Below are positions 1 through 5,780 of a DNA stretch of 5,780 nucleotides, one piece after another. Where the stretch lies: the NCBI GenBank assembly GCA_905480065.1, contig CAJQOV010000124.1, positions 1-5,780 on the forward strand, in the 5' to 3' direction. A program made the translations under genes and the position numbers. Origin of the DNA: an uncultured Gammaproteobacteria bacterium (GTDB lineage: Bacteria > Pseudomonadota > Gammaproteobacteria > UBA9214). Position 1 is the stretch's first letter. Each line of letters begins with the position of its first letter. The notes below the pieces were generated by a model. It searched no databases. It was not told where the DNA came from and saw nothing but the letters and a program-made list of their open reading frames with translations.

Positions 1-297
1 CCAGCAGGAATTATTCTCCGGCATGGTGAGCGACAGGGTTGCCCAGGCCGGTTCTGCACCCATGGCCGCCAGATCACTCAGGTTGACGGCGAGCGCCTTG
101 TGCCCGATAGCCGCGGCAGGGGTGTCCAGGGGGAAATGCACGCCGGCCACCAGCGTATCGATACACACCACCAGGTCAGCCTGCGGGGAAACGCGCAGCA
201 GTGCCGCATCATCTCCAATACCGGCGAGCACGTCTGTGCGTGCTACCTGCTGCGGCATGAAATAGCGCCGAATGATGTCGAACTCGTCCCCGGACAT
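1..297 (-). CDS. thiL: Thiamine-monophosphate kinase ThiL, N-terminal part (3' end beyond the window)
   Basis: ThiL phosphorylates thiamine monophosphate with ATP to give thiamine diphosphate, the active cofactor, in the cytoplasm. The 99 visible residues show the family N-terminus: MSGDEFDIIRRYF at the start, GIGDDAALL at residues 26-34 with the paired Asp that binds Mg-ATP, DTLVAGVHF at 47-55, and a helix HKALAVNLSDLAAMGAEP at 66-83 containing a further metal-binding Asp at 75. The reading frame is open to the left edge, so roughly the first third of a protein usually about 320 residues long is seen. The start ATG at 297 is the first possible one, because the nusB stop codon lies in the same frame seven codons upstream. 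No clear Shine-Dalgarno sequence precedes it, so translation may depend on coupling to nusB. It is the last visible gene of the rib cluster, its usual place in gammaproteobacteria. Identification is firm. Confidence 0.95.
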   Translation of the reverse strand, partial: MSGDEFDIIRRYFMPQQVARTDVLAGIGDDAALLRVSPQADLVVCIDTLVAGVHFPLDTPAAAIGHKALAVNLSDLAAMGAEPAWATLSLTMPENNSCW

Positions 298-315
298 GTT
301 CGATGCCGCAGACGG

Positions 316-774
316 TCAGCTACCCGCCCGGGCTCCATGCTGCCGATACTCGATCGGGCGCAGCTCGCGCGCCAGCTTGTCAAGCACACCATTCACGAAC
401 GTATGGCCCTGCTCTGCGCCGAATTTCTTCGCCAGCTGCACGGCCTCATTGAGCACCACGCGATAGGGAATATCGATCCGTGACATCAGTTCCCAGGTAC
501 CGATGCGCAGGATGGCGCGCTCCACCGGGTCCAGCCGGCCGGGCGGAAGATCAACAAAACGTCCAATGTGCGTGTCGATGTCAACAATGTGCTGCGTCAC
601 CTGGTTGAACAGCTCGATAAAGTACTCCCGGTCGGCACTGGAAAAATCCTCGTGCTCCAGGAACTGGTCACGGATCTCGTGCAATTCGGTTCCCGACAGA
701 TCGCGCTGGTAGAGTGCCTGCATGGCAAAGCGGCGCGCTCGGCTGCGCGCATGGGCGGGATGCGGGAGCGACAT
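316..774 (-). CDS. nusB: Transcription antitermination factor NusB
   Basis: NusB pairs with ribosomal protein S10 (NusE), binds boxA RNA, and with NusA and NusG keeps RNA polymerase processive through rRNA operons. The 152-residue product aligns with the whole of E. coli NusB (139 residues). It has a basic N-terminus (ARSRARRFAMQALYQ, 9-23, the RNA-binding arginine-rich segment), PVERAILRIGTWEL at 83-96, IPYRVVLNEAVQLAKKFG at 102-119 and HTFVNGVLDKLA at 124-135. The all-helical fold leaves no membrane segment. The C-terminal tail (about residues 141-152) is slightly longer than in E. coli and ends Arg/Gly/Ala-rich. The ATG at 774 is chosen over Met18 because the basic segment before Met18 is conserved in the family. 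It starts 9 bp after the ribH stop. A GGAG lies inside the last ribH codons but is 15 nt from the start, so translational coupling to ribH is likely. thiL follows after 18 bp. Confidence 0.96.
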   Translation of the reverse strand: MSLPHPAHARSRARRFAMQALYQRDLSGTELHEIRDQFLEHEDFSSADREYFIELFNQVTQHIVDIDTHIGRFVDLPPGRLDPVERAILRIGTWELMSRIDIPYRVVLNEAVQLAKKFGAEQGHTFVNGVLDKLARELRPIEYRQHGARAGS

Positions 775-783
775 ACAGGCTGA

Positions 784-1260
<477 letters not shown>

Positions 1261-1266
1261 ATCTGT

Positions 1267-1272
1267 TCCTTA
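1267..1272 (-). promoter_or_regulatory. Ribosome-binding site of ribH
   Basis: On the minus strand TAAGGA, part of TAAGGAACAGAT-ATG, lies 6 nt upstream of the ribH start codon. It is the clearest Shine-Dalgarno match in the window and fixes the ribH start. It contrasts with weak or poorly spaced sites at thiL, ribE, ribBA and ribD, and fits the high protein demand of a 60-subunit enzyme (the last point is inference). Confidence 0.75.
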
Positions 1273-1294
1273 CCTGTAACCGGTTTGCAATTTC

Positions 1295-2398
1295 TCAATC
1301 GATGTATTCGACCACTTCCAGTCCGAAGCCGCCAATACCGTGCACAATCTTTGGCGCACTCAATACCCGCATCTTCTGCACCCCGGTGTCGGCGATAATC
1401 TGGGCACCGATACCGTAGGTACGCAATTCATCCGGTTCACGCTGCAGCGGCGGCGCAGTATCCTCCGGCCGGTGATAGGTACGGATCTGCTGCACCAGCG
1501 CATCGGTGCTGCGCGGCTGGCGCAGCATCACCACGACGCCCTTGCCTTCCTGTGCCACCCGCCGCATGGCATGTCGCAAGGTCAGGTGATGCCCCTCGGT
1601 GGTGGCATCCAGCAGGTCGCCCAACGGGTCCTGCATGTGCACACGCACCAGCGTCGGCTCATCAGGATGAATCTCGCCCATCACCAGCGCGAGATGCACC
1701 GCACCATCGATGGAATCGCGGTAGGCCATGGTCTTGAACACGCCGTGTTCGGTGGCGATCTCGCTGATCGCCACGCGCTCGATGGTCTTCTCGTTTTCGA
1801 TGCGATAGCGGATCAGGTCCTCGATGGTGCCGATCTTGAGCCCGTGCTGCTGCGCATAGATTTCCAGGTCGGCACGACGCGCCATGCTGCCGTCTTCCTT
1901 CAGGATCTCGACAATCACCGCGGCCGGCTCGAAGCCGGCGATACGTGCCAGGTCACAGCCGGCCTCGGTGTGCCCGGCGCGGGTCAGCACCCCGCCCGGC
2001 TTGGCCATGAGCGGAAAGATGTGCCCGGGCTGCACGATGTCGGCGGGGCGTGCGTCCTTCGCGGTCGCAGCCAGAATGGTGCGCGCACGATCCTGCGCGG
2101 AGATCCCTGTCGTCACCCCTTCCGCCGCCTCGATCGACAGCGTGAAATTGGTCGAATGCAGCGACTCGTTGCGTTGCACCATGAGCGGCAACGCCAGCTG
2201 TTCACAGCGTTCGCGCGTCAGCGTCAGGCAAATCAGGCCCCGGCCATGACTGGCCATGAAATTGACATCCTCCGGGCGTACGCAACCGGCGGCCATGACC
2301 AGGTCGCCCTCGTTCTCACGGTCCTCGTCATCCATCAGCACAACCATGCGCCCGGCCCGGATGTCCGCGATAATCTCTTCAATACTGTTCAGTTTCAT
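1295..2398 (-). CDS. ribBA: 3,4-dihydroxy-2-butanone-4-phosphate synthase with degenerate GTP cyclohydrolase II-like domain (RibBA, RibBX-type)
   Basis: The N-terminal domain (about 1-200) converts ribulose 5-phosphate to formate and 3,4-dihydroxy-2-butanone 4-phosphate, the four-carbon substrate of RibH. It is complete: DDEDRENEGDL at 23-33 binds Mg and substrate, with EGVTTGISAQDR at 93-104, PGHIFPL at 124-130, and GGVLTRAGHTEA at 135-146 carrying the catalytic His143, plus Glu164. The C-terminal domain (about 205-367) has the layout of GTP cyclohydrolase II (RVHMQDPLGDLL at 252-263) but not its active site. Aligned by eye with E. coli RibA, the zinc ligands Cys54, Cys65 and Cys67 become Asp257, Glu268 and His270. 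There is no cysteine after residue 148, and the catalytic RQEGRGIGL-like motif reads RQPRSTDAL (293-301). This matches the described proteobacterial RibBX variant, so GTP cyclohydrolase II activity is probably absent. The ATG at 2398 gives the conserved start MKLNSIEEII; an upstream in-frame ATG at 2494 would overlap ribE and add 32 unconserved residues. Automated annotation will often call this bifunctional ribBA. Confidence 0.94.
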   Translation of the reverse strand: MKLNSIEEIIADIRAGRMVVLMDDEDRENEGDLVMAAGCVRPEDVNFMASHGRGLICLTLTRERCEQLALPLMVQRNESLHSTNFTLSIEAAEGVTTGISAQDRARTILAATAKDARPADIVQPGHIFPLMAKPGGVLTRAGHTEAGCDLARIAGFEPAAVIVEILKEDGSMARRADLEIYAQQHGLKIGTIEDLIRYRIENEKTIERVAISEIATEHGVFKTMAYRDSIDGAVHLALVMGEIHPDEPTLVRVHMQDPLGDLLDATTEGHHLTLRHAMRRVAQEGKGVVVMLRQPRSTDALVQQIRTYHRPEDTAPPLQREPDELRTYGIGAQIIADTGVQKMRVLSAPKIVHGIGGFGLEVVEYID

Positions 2399-2462
2399 GC
2401 TTCGCCACTGCTGTAACCGTTCATTACCGGGTGGGCCATTATCCACGAATCCCGCCGCTGCA

Positions 2463-3140
2463 TCACGCACCGTTTCCGACGCCCCCGAAGCCACGCTGCT
2501 CCAGCAGTTCGCGGGTAATGCCCCCCGCTGCGCCGGGACTGGCCGCCTGCTCGCCCAGCAACAGGCGTTCCAGGTAACGCGCCACCAGGTCCACTTCCAG
2601 GTTGACCAGGCGCCCCTGGCGGAACCCGGCCAGCGTGGTTTCTGCCAGGGTGTGCGGCACGATATTCAGTGCAAAGGTCGCGCCGTCCACGGCGTTTACC
2701 GTGAGGCTGACCCCGTCCACACAGATCGATCCCTTTACCGCAATATAGCGCGCCAGCACATCCGGCGCGCGAAAGGAGAAGCGAACCGAGCGGCTGTCCT
2801 CGCTGCGTGCCACGACCTCGCCGAGTCCGTCGACATGCCCGCTGACCAGGTGACCACCCAGCCGCGTCGCCAGCGTCAGCGCCTTTTCCAGGTTCACCGG
2901 GTCATTGCGCGACAGCTTGCCGAGCGTGGTCAGACGCAGGGTTTCCCCGGAAACATCGGCCTCGAACCCGTGTGCAGACTTCGCCACCACGGTCAGGCAC
3001 ACACCACTCACCGCGATACTGTCACCGAGTTCCACATCGGCCATGGGCAACTTGCCGGTGTGGATCGAAATCCGCACGTCGCCGGCACGCTGCTCGATGC
3101 GCCCGATACTGCCTATGGCTTGTATGATGCCTGTAAACAT
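2463..3140 (-). CDS. ribE: Riboflavin synthase alpha chain (RibE, called RibC in E. coli)
   Basis: The enzyme dismutates two molecules of 6,7-dimethyl-8-ribityllumazine to riboflavin and a pyrimidine that RibH reuses. The 225-residue protein consists of two homologous beta-barrel lumazine-binding domains (about 1-97 and 98-195) and a C-terminal trimerisation helix. Visible motifs are MFTGII at 1-6, SIAVSGVCLTV at 41-51 with Cys48, VSGETLR at 63-69, GGHLVSGHVDG at 95-105, KGSICVDGVSLTVN at 136-149 (the domain-2 counterpart of 41-51), and NLEVDLVARYLERLL at 180-194. The Gly/Ala-rich tail after about residue 197 is somewhat longer than usual. The start at 3140 is fixed by the invariant MFTGII; an ATG 54 bp upstream (3194) lies in the repeat element and would add a repeat-encoded, unconserved leader. 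The ribosome-binding site is weak: AGG is 11 nt from the ATG across an AT-rich spacer. It follows ribD after 168 bp and precedes ribBA by 64 bp. Confidence 0.96.
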   Translation of the reverse strand: MFTGIIQAIGSIGRIEQRAGDVRISIHTGKLPMADVELGDSIAVSGVCLTVVAKSAHGFEADVSGETLRLTTLGKLSRNDPVNLEKALTLATRLGGHLVSGHVDGLGEVVARSEDSRSVRFSFRAPDVLARYIAVKGSICVDGVSLTVNAVDGATFALNIVPHTLAETTLAGFRQGRLVNLEVDLVARYLERLLLGEQAASPGAAGGITRELLEQRGFGGVGNGA

Positions 3141-3159
3141 AAATAAAATTACCTGTTCA

Positions 3160-3293
3160 CTCGCGCAAAGGCGCCAAGCAGCAAAGAACGCCAAGGAATA
3201 ACATCAGGGAATATCCGATCTGGTCTTTCCCGTAAATGCGTAATGACAGCCCCAGTGTTCATGCTTTCTGGCGCCTTTGCGCCTTTGCGCGAG
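3160..3293. repeat. Inverted-repeat element with arms of GCGCAAAG octamers, in the ribD-ribE gap
   Basis: The 168 bp between ribD and ribE holds a structured element. The outer arms 3160-3172 (CTCGCGCAAAGGC) and 3281-3293 are perfect 13 bp inverted repeats, and extending inward (3160-3178 against 3275-3293) gives 19 bp with one mismatch. Each arm is itself a tandem run of 8-mers. Left arm, plus strand: GCGCAAAG, GCGCCAAG, CAGCAAAG, then AACGCCAAG, at 3163-3195. Right arm, minus strand: GCGCAAAG, GCGCAAAG, GCGCCAGA, from 3290 down to 3267. The roughly 70 bp core between the arms is unique and holds only a weak GGGAA/TTCCC pair (3207-3211, 3227-3231). There is no transposase and no clear target-site duplication. 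From general knowledge, runs of this GCGCAAAG type are scattered between genes in many unrelated bacteria and generate spurious peptides such as SRKGAKA; their origin and role are unclear to me. Transcribed with the rib genes, the arms could pair into a long hairpin. It is not a recognisable FMN riboswitch. Confidence 0.8.
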
Positions 3294-3308
3294 AAACTGT
3301 GCAAGCTA

Positions 3309-4403
3309 TCAAGCCACAGTCGCCGTAATGCGCCAGTCATCACCGACCGCACGAATATCGGAAATCTTCAACCCGATGCGCTGCTCCATGCGTTGCATCC
3401 CGGGCAATACAAAAAGGCCGCGCGCGGCATCGCCCATCAGGTGTGGCGCAACATAAACCACCAGTTCGTCGAGCAAACCTGCCTGCAGCAATGCACCAGA
3501 CAGGGTGGGCCCGGCCTCGACATGCACCTCGTTCATGCCCTGCTCACCCAGGCAGCGCAGCACGGCGGCCAGGTCCAGACGACTGCCTGCCACGGGCAGC
3601 GTCAGGACCCGCACCCGCGGCCTGGTCAGCATTGCGGCACGCTGTGCATCATGGCTGCCGGTGAGGATCAGCGTCCTGCCGGGCAGGTCCAGCATTCGTG
3701 CAGTCGGCGGCATACGCAAGTGACTGTCCAGCACGACGCGTAACGGCTGTCGTGGGTCAGCCAGCTGCTCCAGCCGGACAGTCAGAGACGGGTCATCCGC
3801 CAGTACCGTATCCACACCAGTCAGGATTGCCGAGCTGCGTGCACGCAAGCGCTGCACATCGGCGCGTGCGGCCGCGCCGGTAATCCACCGGCTCTCGCCG
3901 CTGGCCATGGCGGTGCGCCCGTCCAGGCTCATGGCCAGCTTGCAACGCACCCATGGCAGACCATGGTGCATGCGCCTGACGAAACCGATATTGAGTTGCT
4001 CCGCCTGTGCGGCAAGCACGCCGGATAGCACCTCCATTCCGGCTGCTCGCATGGACTGCAAACCCTTGCCCGAGACCAGCGGATTGGGATCTTCCATCGC
4101 CACCACCACGCGTACTACCCCGGCGCTGATCAGTGCTTCACTGCAAGGCGGGGTCAGTCCGTGGTGACAACACGGCTCCAGCGTGACATAGGCAGTTGCA
4201 CCACGCGCTGACGCGCCGGCCTGGTGCAGGGCATGCACCTCGGCATGCGGCCCACCGGCACGCTGATGCCAACCCTCGCCTACTATCGCACCATCGCGGA
4301 CCAGGACGCAGCCGACCCGCGGATTCGGGTCCGTGCTGTACAGGCCGCGCCGGGCCAGTTCCAGCGCATGGGCCATGAACGCGTGATCGGCTGCTGCAGA
4401 CAT
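3309..4403 (-). CDS. ribD: Bifunctional riboflavin biosynthesis deaminase/reductase (RibD, RibG)
   Basis: RibD carries out steps two and three of riboflavin synthesis: deamination of 2,5-diamino-6-ribosylamino-pyrimidinone 5'-phosphate, then NADPH-dependent reduction of the ribosyl side chain. The 364-residue protein matches E. coli RibD (367 residues) end to end. The deaminase domain (1 to about 147) has the cytidine-deaminase zinc site: HAE at 53-55, with Glu55 the proton shuttle, and EPCCHHGLTPPC at 76-87, with zinc ligands Cys78 and Cys87. The reductase domain (about 150-364) shows KLAMSLDGRTA at 155-165, ILTGVDTVLADDPSLTVR at 193-210, PLRVVLDS at 220-227 and VEAGPTLSGALL at 295-306. The ATG at 4403 is the first available, since an in-frame TGA lies two codons upstream; Met10 is a weaker alternative. 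No strong Shine-Dalgarno is seen. It sits 48 bp after nrdR, the usual order, and its substrate requires GTP cyclohydrolase II, which is probably encoded elsewhere. Confidence 0.97.
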   Translation of the reverse strand: MSAAADHAFMAHALELARRGLYSTDPNPRVGCVLVRDGAIVGEGWHQRAGGPHAEVHALHQAGASARGATAYVTLEPCCHHGLTPPCSEALISAGVVRVVVAMEDPNPLVSGKGLQSMRAAGMEVLSGVLAAQAEQLNIGFVRRMHHGLPWVRCKLAMSLDGRTAMASGESRWITGAAARADVQRLRARSSAILTGVDTVLADDPSLTVRLEQLADPRQPLRVVLDSHLRMPPTARMLDLPGRTLILTGSHDAQRAAMLTRPRVRVLTLPVAGSRLDLAAVLRCLGEQGMNEVHVEAGPTLSGALLQAGLLDELVVYVAPHLMGDAARGLFVLPGMQRMEQRIGLKISDIRAVGDDWRITATVA

Positions 4404-4430
4404 GGTTCAGTTCAACGCTTAGAGAACGGC

Positions 4431-4450
4431 CCGGCCATACCCGCGGCCGG
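4431..4450 (-). repeat. Perfect GC-rich hairpin just after nrdR
   Basis: CCGGCC (4431-4436) and GGCCGG (4445-4450) form a perfect 6 bp GC-only inverted repeat around an 8 nt loop, beginning 1 nt after the nrdR stop codon in the 48 bp nrdR-ribD gap. In the minus-strand transcript it would make a stable stem. It is followed by GCCGTTCTCTAAG, not a run of U, so it is not a convincing intrinsic terminator. It may protect the nrdR 3' end or partly attenuate read-through into ribD; both are inference. Confidence 0.5.
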
Positions 4451-4451
4451 A

Positions 4452-4952
4452 TCAATCTTCCGGCAACAGCGGAATCTGGTTCTTGCGATCTTCCGCACTC
4501 GGCTCGTTTTCCAGCCGTTCGATTTCCTCGCGAAAGGCGTTAACGTCCTCGAAGCTGCGATAGACCGAGGCAAATCGCACATACGCCACCTGGTCCAGTG
4601 CGCGCAGTTCGTTCATTACCCACTCACCCAGCTGACGTGCCGCGATCTCGCGCTCGCCGCTGGCACGCAGGCGATGCTGCAGGCGACTGATCGCCGCCGC
4701 GACACTTTCCGATTCTACCGGACGTTTTTCCAGCGCCCGCATCATGCCGCTGATCATCTTCTTTTCATTGAACGGTTCACGATCACCATTGCTCTTGATG
4801 ATGCGCGGCATGACCAGTTCGGCAAATTCGAAGGTGGTGAAACGCTCGCCGCAGTCGAGACACTCGCGCCTCCGGCGCACCTGGGCGCCTTCACTTGCCA
4901 GCCGCGAGTCGATCACCTTGGTGTCCTGTTTACCGCAAAACGGGCAATACAT
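4452..4952 (-). CDS. nrdR: Transcriptional repressor NrdR (zinc ribbon, ATP-cone)
   Basis: NrdR senses adenine (deoxy)nucleotides and represses ribonucleotide reductase operons by binding paired NrdR boxes in their promoters. The 166-residue protein has the two family parts. The N-terminal zinc ribbon has Cys3 and Cys6 in CPFCG and Cys31 and Cys34 in CLDCGERFTTFE, with the basic stretch RRRRE at 26-30. The ATP-cone domain (about 49-139) includes FNEKKMISGMMRALEKRPV at 61-79, the dipeptide IA at 103-104, and YVRFASVYRSFEDVNAF at 124-140. The tail after about 145 is acidic and poorly conserved. The start at 4952 is set by the near-invariant M-x-CPFCG opening; an in-frame ATG at 5060 would run 36 codons back into glyA and is rejected. 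It lies 19 bp after glyA, with a GGAG 13 nt upstream as a poorly spaced ribosome-binding site, and 48 bp before ribD, the typical gammaproteobacterial arrangement. No NrdR box was recognised in the window. Confidence 0.97.
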   Translation of the reverse strand: MYCPFCGKQDTKVIDSRLASEGAQVRRRRECLDCGERFTTFEFAELVMPRIIKSNGDREPFNEKKMISGMMRALEKRPVESESVAAAISRLQHRLRASGEREIAARQLGEWVMNELRALDQVAYVRFASVYRSFEDVNAFREEIERLENEPSAEDRKNQIPLLPED

Positions 4953-4971
4953 GGCTGGTGGTCCGCTCCGT

Positions 4972-5780
4972 TCAAACCGGTCCGTATACCGGGAAGCGCC
5001 GGCACAGTTCCTGCACCTTGCCGCGCACCGCCTCGACCACGGCCGGATTGCCGATATCATCCATCACGTCGCACATCCAGCCGGCCAGCTCGCGGGCTTC
5101 CGGTTCGCCCATACCGCGCGTAGTCATGGCCGGGGTGCCGACCCGGATGCCACTGGTTACGAATGGTGACTGCGGGTCATTCGGCACCGCATTCTTGTTG
5201 ACCGTGATATGCGCAGCGCCGAGTGCGGCATCGGCCGCCTTGCCAGTCAGTCCCTTGTCGACCAGGTCGACCAGGAACAGGTGGTCATCGGTTCCGCCGG
5301 ATACCACGTTGTAGCCGCGCGCAAGAAACACACCCGCCATGTCCCGCGCATTATCCAGCACCTGCTGCTGGTATACCTTGAATGACGGATCCAGCGCTTC
5401 CTTGAACGCCACCGCCTTGGCCGCGATAACGTGCATCAGCGGACCACCCTGAATACCGGGAAATACCAGCGAATTGAGTTTCTTCTCGATGTCCGGATTG
5501 GACCTTGCCAGGATCAGGCCACCACGCGGCCCGCGCAGCGTCTTGTGGGTGGTAGTGGTGGTTACATCCGCAATATTGACCGGACTCGGATACAACCCCA
5601 CCGCAATCAACCCGGCAACATGTGCCATGTCCACGAACAGGTAGGCGCCGATACTGTCGGCGATGTCACGAAAGCGCTGCCAGTCCACCACGCGCGAGTA
5701 GGCGGAGAACCCGGCCACGACCATCTTCGGACGATGCTCCTGTGCCAGTGACTCGACCTGTGCGTAATCAATCTCGCCAG
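4972..5780 (-). CDS. glyA: Serine hydroxymethyltransferase GlyA, C-terminal part (5' end beyond the window)
   Basis: GlyA is a cytoplasmic pyridoxal-phosphate enzyme that interconverts serine and glycine with tetrahydrofolate and is the main source of one-carbon units. The 268 visible residues are about the last two thirds; alignment of the active site with E. coli GlyA implies a full length near 418. The visible part opens with GEIDYAQVESLAQEH, then GFSAYSRVVDW, then VDMAHVAGL (visible residues 49-57), whose Asp and His contact the cofactor. TTTTTHKTLRGPRGG follows, with the Schiff-base lysine at visible residue 79, 29 residues after the Asp as in E. coli. FPGIQGGPLMHVIAAKAVAF and TSGIRVGTPAMTTRGM are the other family signatures. 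The gene ends at TGA (4974-4972), 19 bp before nrdR. No frameshift or missing active-site residue is seen. The promoter and start lie outside, so upstream control cannot be judged. Confidence 0.97.
   Translation of the reverse strand, partial: GEIDYAQVESLAQEHRPKMVVAGFSAYSRVVDWQRFRDIADSIGAYLFVDMAHVAGLIAVGLYPSPVNIADVTTTTTHKTLRGPRGGLILARSNPDIEKKLNSLVFPGIQGGPLMHVIAAKAVAFKEALDPSFKVYQQQVLDNARDMAGVFLARGYNVVSGGTDDHLFLVDLVDKGLTGKAADAALGAAHITVNKNAVPNDPQSPFVTSGIRVGTPAMTTRGMGEPEARELAGWMCDVMDDIGNPAVVEAVRGKVQELCRRFPVYGPV

Noticed and set aside
1340..2416. 358-codon open frame on the plus strand opposite ribBA
   Set aside because: It lies antisense to a strongly conserved gene. Its translation is rich in His, Arg and Gln with no recognisable domain, typical of shadow frames in GC-rich DNA.
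2430..2446. GTGG/CCAC inverted repeat in the ribE-ribBA gap
   Set aside because: It has only 4 bp arms around an 8 nt loop, well within chance.
2399..2494. Upstream in-frame start for ribBA at 2494
   Set aside because: It would overlap the end of ribE, and the extra 32 residues have no counterpart in the family, which starts at M-x-LNSIEEII.
2256..3146. 296-codon plus-strand open frame opposite ribE and the start of ribBA
   Set aside because: It covers two identified genes on the other strand and shows no domain or ribosome-binding site of its own; a shadow frame.
3138..3170. Possible minus-strand promoter before ribE (TTGCGC, 17 bp, TATTTA)
   Set aside because: The -10 match is poor, the -35 lies in the repeat arm, and the hexamer abuts the start codon, leaving no room for a leader.
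3141..3194. Upstream in-frame start for ribE at 3194
   Set aside because: The added 18 residues come from the repeat arm, and riboflavin synthases start at the invariant MFTGII.
3207..3231. GGGAA/TTCCC hairpin in the repeat core as a terminator
   Set aside because: The stem is only 5 bp with a 15 nt loop and no T-run follows it on either strand.
3149..3352. 67-codon minus-strand frame across the ribD-ribE gap, encoding SRKGAKA-like sequence
   Set aside because: It is produced by the octamer repeats and overlaps the 3' end of ribD in another frame. Such peptides are a known by-product of this repeat type, not evidence of a gene.
4953..5060. Upstream in-frame start for nrdR at 5060
   Set aside because: It would extend 36 codons into the end of glyA. 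The family begins at M-x-CPFCG, which is at 4952.
4224..5123. 299-codon plus-strand open frame opposite ribD, nrdR and glyA
   Set aside because: It is antisense to three conserved genes, with low-complexity, unrecognisable translation.

Overview
The window is an ordinary, densely packed stretch of a proteobacterial chromosome, most likely gammaproteobacterial. Every gene lies on the minus strand. In transcription order (right to left) they are glyA (5' end outside the window), nrdR, ribD, ribE, a ribBA/ribBX-type gene, ribH, nusB and thiL (3' end outside the window). This order is a classic housekeeping cluster of gammaproteobacteria, and the proteins resemble E. coli and Pseudomonas homologues closely along their length. 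Base composition looks moderately GC-rich, which also explains the long antisense shadow ORFs on the plus strand. I cannot name a genus.

Layout: glyA (4972-5780, partial) and nrdR (4452-4952) are 19 bp apart. A 48 bp gap with a perfect CCGGCC/GGCCGG hairpin leads to ribD (3309-4403). A 168 bp gap, the only sizeable non-coding stretch, separates ribD from ribE (2463-3140) and holds a dispersed-repeat-like element: an inverted pair of arms built from degenerate GCGCAAAG octamers (3160-3293). Then follow 64 bp to ribBA (1295-2398), 34 bp to ribH (784-1260), 9 bp to nusB (316-774) and 18 bp to thiL (1-297, partial). No convincing promoter or intrinsic terminator is visible, so the run is probably transcribed from upstream of the right edge, as one unit or with weak internal signals.

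Function: ribD, the DHBP-synthase part of ribBA, ribH and ribE cover all riboflavin steps after GTP ring opening, apart from the dephosphorylation step. The first step, GTP cyclohydrolase II, is probably not supplied here: the C-terminal half of the ribBA product has lost the three zinc cysteines and the catalytic motif, matching the described RibBX variant, so a separate ribA is expected elsewhere. ThiL finishes thiamine diphosphate synthesis, NusB serves rRNA antitermination, NrdR represses ribonucleotide reductase genes, and GlyA makes serine/glycine and one-carbon units.

I found no previously undescribed system. The points most worth a second look are the octamer inverted-repeat element inside the operon and the degenerate RibA-like domain.
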